8,672 nucleotides of DNA. Origin: an uncultured Lachnospiraceae bacterium. GTDB lineage: Bacteria; Bacillota; Clostridia; Lachnospirales; Lachnospiraceae. Shown here piece after piece: positions 6,445 through 8,672 of this stretch. The DNA is taken from positions 1 to 8,672 of the forward strand of contig CAMZDH010000016.1 of the NCBI GenBank assembly GCA_947305345.1, given 5' to 3'. Position 1 is the first letter of the stretch. Every line of letters begins with the position of its first letter. A program made the position numbers and the translations under genes. The notes below the pieces were generated by a model, which was not told where the DNA came from, did not search any database, and saw only the letters and a program-made list of their open reading frames with translations.

Positions 6445-7302
6445 ATGGCAGGCACGTTATACCTTGGGGCAACCCCGATCGGCAACCTCGGCGACATCAG
6501 CGCGAGGGCGGGCTAAGTGTTTAAAAACGCTGACCTCATCGCGGCGGAAGACACGCGGAACACGATCCGGCTCCTGAATCACTTTGAGATCCACACGCCG
6601 ATGACCGCCTACCATGAATACAACCGTTTCGACAAGGCGGACGAGCTCGTCCGGCAGCTCCTGGAAGGGAAAACCGTCGCCTGCGTGACGGACGCCGGCA
6701 TGCCGGGAATCTCGGATCCCGGCGAGGTGCTGGTCGAAAAGGCGCGCGCTGCCGGCATTTTCGTGACCTGTGTCCCCGGGCCCAATGCGGCACTGACGGC
6801 GCTCGTCATCTCGGGCCTCCCCACCCGCCGCTTCCGTTTCGAGGGGTTTTTACCCGAGGAAAAGAAGGAGGCCGGGCCGTTATTGGAGGAACTGAAGCAG
6901 GACACGGCGACGCTGATTTTTTACGAGGCGCCGCATCGGCTGAAAAAGACGGTCGGCATTTTGCTGGAAGCGCTCGGCGACCGGAAGGCCGCGTTCTGCA
7001 GGGAACTGACGAAAGTACATGAAGAAGTGAAGACGATGACGCTTTCGGAGGCGGCCGCGTATTATGAGGAAAATGCGCCGCGCGGCGAATTCGTGGTGAT
7101 CGTCGAAGGCGCGGATCCGGAAAGCGCGCGGGCCAGGGAAGCATTGTCCTGGCAGGAACTCAGCATCGCCGAGCACGTCGCATTTTACGAAAAGGCGGGG
7201 CTCGACCGGAAGGACGCGATGAAAAGGGCCGCGGAGGACCGCCAAATCCCGAAACGCGCCGTATATCAGGCACTTCTCGACGAAAAACAGTTGCTTTTTT
7301 GA
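6445..7302 (+). pseudogene. rsmI: 16S rRNA (cytidine-1402-2'-O)-methyltransferase, interrupted by an in-frame TAA
   Basis: RsmI is a tetrapyrrole-methylase-fold enzyme that 2'-O-methylates C1402 of 16S rRNA. From ATG 6445 (AGGAAAG at 6435-6441 upstream, overlapping the trmN6 stop) the frame reads MAGTLYLGATPIGNLGDISARAG and then stops at TAA 6514-6516 (codon 24). Without any frame change it continues from GTG 6517 for 261 codons: VFKNADLIAAEDTRN, TDAGMPGISDPG, CVPGPNAALTAL, FEGFLP, FYEAPHRL, RGEFVVIVEG and a C-terminal helical domain. Combined length (285 aa plus the stop) is normal for RsmI, and the stop occupies exactly one family position (usually ...RALxVL...). No other lesion is seen. 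Reinitiation at GTG 6517 is possible (GAGGG at 6504-6508), but that product would lack the N-terminal ATPIGN cofactor-site motif. Nonsense mutation, sequencing error or reinitiation cannot be told apart here. Confidence 0.88.
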
Positions 7303-7319
7303 AGAACCTGTTGTAGAAT
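7291..7319 (+). promoter_or_regulatory. Predicted sigma-A promoter for tRNA-Cys
   Basis: TTGCTT at 7291-7296 and TAGAAT at 7314-7319 are separated by exactly 17 bp, a good housekeeping promoter. The -35 box overlaps the last codons of rsmI. The predicted start is near 7326, about 15 bases before the mature tRNA 5' end, so the tRNA can be made independently of the upstream operon. Confidence 0.7.
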
Positions 7320-7340
7320 AACAGCGCATTCCAAAAGCGT

Positions 7341-7411
7341 GGCGTCTTAGCCAAGCGGTAAGGCATGGGTCTGCAACACCCTGATCGCCGGTCCGATTCC
7401 GGCAGACGCCT
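7341..7411 (+). tRNA. tRNA-Cys (anticodon GCA)
   Basis: The 71-nt cloverleaf folds by eye: acceptor GGCGTCT (7341-7347) with AGACGCC (7404-7410); D-stem GCC/GGC (7350-7352/7362-7364) with GG at 7357-7358; anticodon loop CTGCAAC (7371-7377) with anticodon GCA at 7373-7375; a 4-nt variable loop; T-stem GCCGG/CCGGC (7387-7391/7399-7403). The discriminator is T at 7411, as expected for cysteine tRNA. CCA is not encoded. Two oddities: the T-loop reads TCCGATT, so the almost invariant U55 is C (7393), and the top pair of the anticodon stem is a T-T mismatch (7366/7382). It lies between rsmI and a terminator. Confidence 0.95.
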
Positions 7412-7419
7412 TTTGGGAC

Positions 7420-7461
7420 GCGGGCGGGTTCCGTAACGTAAGGTTCGGGGCCCGCTTTTTT
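7420..7461 (+). terminator. Intrinsic terminator after tRNA-Cys
   Basis: GCGGGC (7420-7425) pairs with GCCCGC (7450-7455) and is followed at once by six T (7456-7461). The 24-nt interior may pair further. It lies 8 nt after the tRNA and ends both the tRNA transcript and any read-through from rsmI, so the next gene needs its own promoter. Confidence 0.8.
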
Positions 7462-7518
7462 GTAGCACAACGTGCGGAGTGTTCGCCGGGTGTTAGCACC
7501 GACAAAAAAGGAGAATGC

Positions 7519-8214
7519 ATGGCAGAGCGGAAATTCATCAGCAAACTCAAAGGCAACGAGCCGTGGCTCGAATCGCTTGCCGCGTACGTGTCGCAGCATT
7601 ACATGCCGCTTGAGGCCGAGCCGGATTTGTCGATGTGCGTTCAGGAGGCGGAAGCCGTCGTTTATGAGAACGCCGCCCGAGAAGAACGTCCGGCAAAGAC
7701 GGGACTGGTCCGGAAGAACGCACGCGAGCGGAAGAACGTCCTGCATTTAATGCCGACTCAGACGCAGGAGGACACCTACGGGGCAGCGCCGCAGGCCGGC
7801 GGGGCGGCGCGGGAGCCTGCCGGGCATTCCAACGCGGACATCGAGCGGGCGCTCAGGGACCTGGACGAAAGCTTTTCCGAAATGTTGCTCCGAAAGATCG
7901 ACGAAAAGGGCATCAAGGACGCGGACTGTTATAAAAAGGCGCTCGTCGACCGGAAACTCTTTTCGAAGATCCGGAGCGACCGCCTGTATCGCCCGAGCAA
8001 ACCGACCGTGATCGCGTTCGCGTTTGCGCTGGAGCTGCCGAAGGCGGAGGCGGAGAGCCTTTTAAGAAAAGCGGGCTTCGCCCTGTCGAGAAGCAGCAAG
8101 TTCGACGTCATCGTCGAATGTTTCTTAAACGACGCGCATTACAGCCTGGACGACCTGAACGAGGCGCTTTACCGCTACGATCAGCCGCTCGTCGGCTACG
8201 GATCCGGCAACTGA
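7519..8214 (+). CDS. Uncharacterised protein with helix-turn-helix-like C-terminal half
   Basis: The 231-residue protein falls into three parts. Residues 1-60 are a predicted helical segment of unknown type (KFISKLKGNEPWLESLAAYVSQHY). Residues 61-107 are a low-complexity basic then Gln/Ala/Gly-rich linker. Residues 117-228 form a compact helical domain: FSEMLLRKIDEKGIKDADCYKKALVDRKLFSKIRSD, YRPSKPTVIAFAFALELPKAEAESLLRKAGFALS, then FDVIVECFLN and a terminal YDQPLVG. The helix spacing and phrases such as ALVDRKLFSKIRSD and AFALELPKAEAESLLRKAG resemble an XRE/lambda-repressor-like helix-turn-helix. I recall similar C-terminal domains in Firmicutes proteins attached to macro domains or adjacent to vWA genes, but function is not known to me. 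Start is set by AAGGAG at 7508-7513 before ATG 7519. No clear promoter is visible between the upstream terminator and this gene. A vWA gene follows. Confidence 0.8.
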   Translation: MAERKFISKLKGNEPWLESLAAYVSQHYMPLEAEPDLSMCVQEAEAVVYENAAREERPAKTGLVRKNARERKNVLHLMPTQTQEDTYGAAPQAGGAAREPAGHSNADIERALRDLDESFSEMLLRKIDEKGIKDADCYKKALVDRKLFSKIRSDRLYRPSKPTVIAFAFALELPKAEAESLLRKAGFALSRSSKFDVIVECFLNDAHYSLDDLNEALYRYDQPLVGYGSGN

Positions 8215-8330
8215 ACGGTTTTCAAATGTCGCATGACAGGCGACCACTTCCCCTCCGGGGCAGGATAAGATGCAGTCACGATGAAACACGGACTGCATCT
8301 TATTTTTTACCAATATAGGAGGAAATGATC
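8215..8330 (+). other. Structured spacer with three consecutive hairpins before the vWA gene
   Basis: This 116-bp gap holds a 5-bp hairpin GTCGC/GCGAC with a 7-nt loop (8228-8244), a small CCCC/GGGG hairpin with a TCC loop (8250-8260) and the strong 13-bp terminator at 8265-8308. It could be the 3' end of the upstream transcript or a regulatory leader for the vWA gene. No known riboswitch class was recognised and no convincing promoter pair was found in it. Confidence 0.45.
8265..8308 (+). terminator. Strong intrinsic terminator directly upstream of the vWA gene
   Basis: ATAAGATGCAGTC (8265-8277) pairs perfectly over 13 bp with GACTGCATCTTAT (8291-8303), with a 13-nt loop, and the second arm runs into a T tract (8303-8308). 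Only 8 bases separate the T tract from the AGGAGG ribosome binding site (8317-8322) of the next gene, so it can act either as the end of the upstream unit or as an attenuator. Confidence 0.9.
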
Positions 8331-8672
8331 ATGAAGGAAACGAAAAAAGCGGCAGAGGTCCTGACGGAAACGAATGCGAAAACGGAACATCAGGCGAATG
8401 CGGAAACGAAAAACGACGCGACGGAGCTCGTTTTCATTCTCGACCGGAGCGGCTCGATGGGCGGACTGGAAAGCGATACGATCGGCGGCTTCAACGCATT
8501 CATTGAAAAGCAGCGGAAGGATCAGGGCGAATGCTATGTGACGACGGTCTTATTCGATAACGTGAGCGAGACGATCCACGACCGGATCCCGCTGAAGGAC
8601 GTTCCGAAGATGACGGGACAAGAGTATCAGGTCCGCGGCTGCACGGCGCTTATCGACGCGCTCGGCGGCGCG
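8331..8672 (+). CDS. von Willebrand factor type A (vWA) domain protein, N-terminal part (partial)
   Basis: The first 114 residues are in the window and the frame runs off its end. After a charged, Lys/Glu/Thr/Asn-rich N-terminus (1-30) with no signal peptide, a vWA fold begins: strand TELVFILDRSGSM (31-43) with the metal-ion-dependent adhesion site DxSxS (Asp38, Ser40, Ser42), helix ESDTIGGFNAFIEKQRKD, strand YVTTVLFDN, and the second MIDAS segment GCTALIDALGG (103-113) with Thr105. These motifs indicate an intact metal-binding vWA domain in a cytoplasmic protein, usually used for protein-protein assembly. AGGAGG at 8317-8322 lies 8 bases ahead of ATG 8331; an in-frame ATG at 8325 is too close. 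Similar proteins in Firmicutes occur near stress or TerD-like genes, but the partner here is unknown. Confidence 0.9.
   Translation, partial: MKETKKAAEVLTETNAKTEHQANAETKNDATELVFILDRSGSMGGLESDTIGGFNAFIEKQRKDQGECYVTTVLFDNVSETIHDRIPLKDVPKMTGQEYQVRGCTALIDALGGA

Noticed and set aside
6880..7746. 288-codon open frame on the minus strand
   Set aside because: It runs antisense through rsmI, the tRNA-Cys gene and the terminator, has no recognisable motifs and reflects GC-rich codon bias.
1..8672. CRISPR arrays, insertion sequences, attachment sites or toxin-antitoxin/defence genes
   Set aside because: No regularly spaced repeats, transposase motifs, terminal inverted repeats or recognisable defence domains were found.

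Overview
The window looks like a chromosomal origin-proximal segment of a GC-rich member of the Bacillota, most likely class Clostridia. The evidence is gene content and order: the 3' end of rsmG, then parA-parB with parS sites, DUF4446, a DUF1461/TIGR01906 membrane protein, and then the Clostridia/Bacilli cluster of guanylate-kinase-like protein, holB, ricT (yaaT, PSP1 domain), trmN6-like methyltransferase (yabB) and rsmI. All genes are on the + strand. Strong GGAGG-type ribosome binding sites and codons rich in gcg, gcc, cgg and atc run throughout. Genus cannot be fixed from the sequence alone.

Region 1 (1-1952) is the chromosome partition module. The rsmG tail is followed five bases later by a perfect 16-bp parS palindrome, then an extended -10 promoter, parA and parB. 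A second parS-like palindrome is embedded in the last codons of parA, so the ParB protein encoded next door probably binds inside its own operon. Region 2 (1962-3231) holds two membrane proteins of unknown function.

Region 3 (3250-7302) is a tightly packed housekeeping cluster for nucleotide metabolism, the replication clamp loader, the RicT regulatory Fe-S protein, a nucleic acid N6-adenine methyltransferase and the 16S rRNA methyltransferase RsmI. Most gaps are short; holB and ricT overlap as ATGA. The rsmI frame is interrupted by one in-frame TAA at codon 24, with the rest of the gene intact and in the same frame. This is the clearest anomaly in the window.

Region 4 (7291-7461) is a tRNA-Cys(GCA) with its own promoter, followed by an intrinsic terminator that closes the housekeeping cluster. 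The tRNA has an unusual T-loop (C at position 55). Region 5 (7462-8672) is a separate, less understood unit: a protein with a helix-turn-helix-like C-terminal half, a structured 116-bp spacer with three consecutive hairpins ending in a strong terminator right in front of the next ribosome binding site, and the start of a von Willebrand factor A (vWA) protein with an intact MIDAS motif that runs off the window.

I did not find a convincing new defence system, CRISPR array or mobile element. The best leads are the broken rsmI, the intragenic parS, the odd tRNA-Cys and the HTH-like/vWA pair with its possible attenuator.
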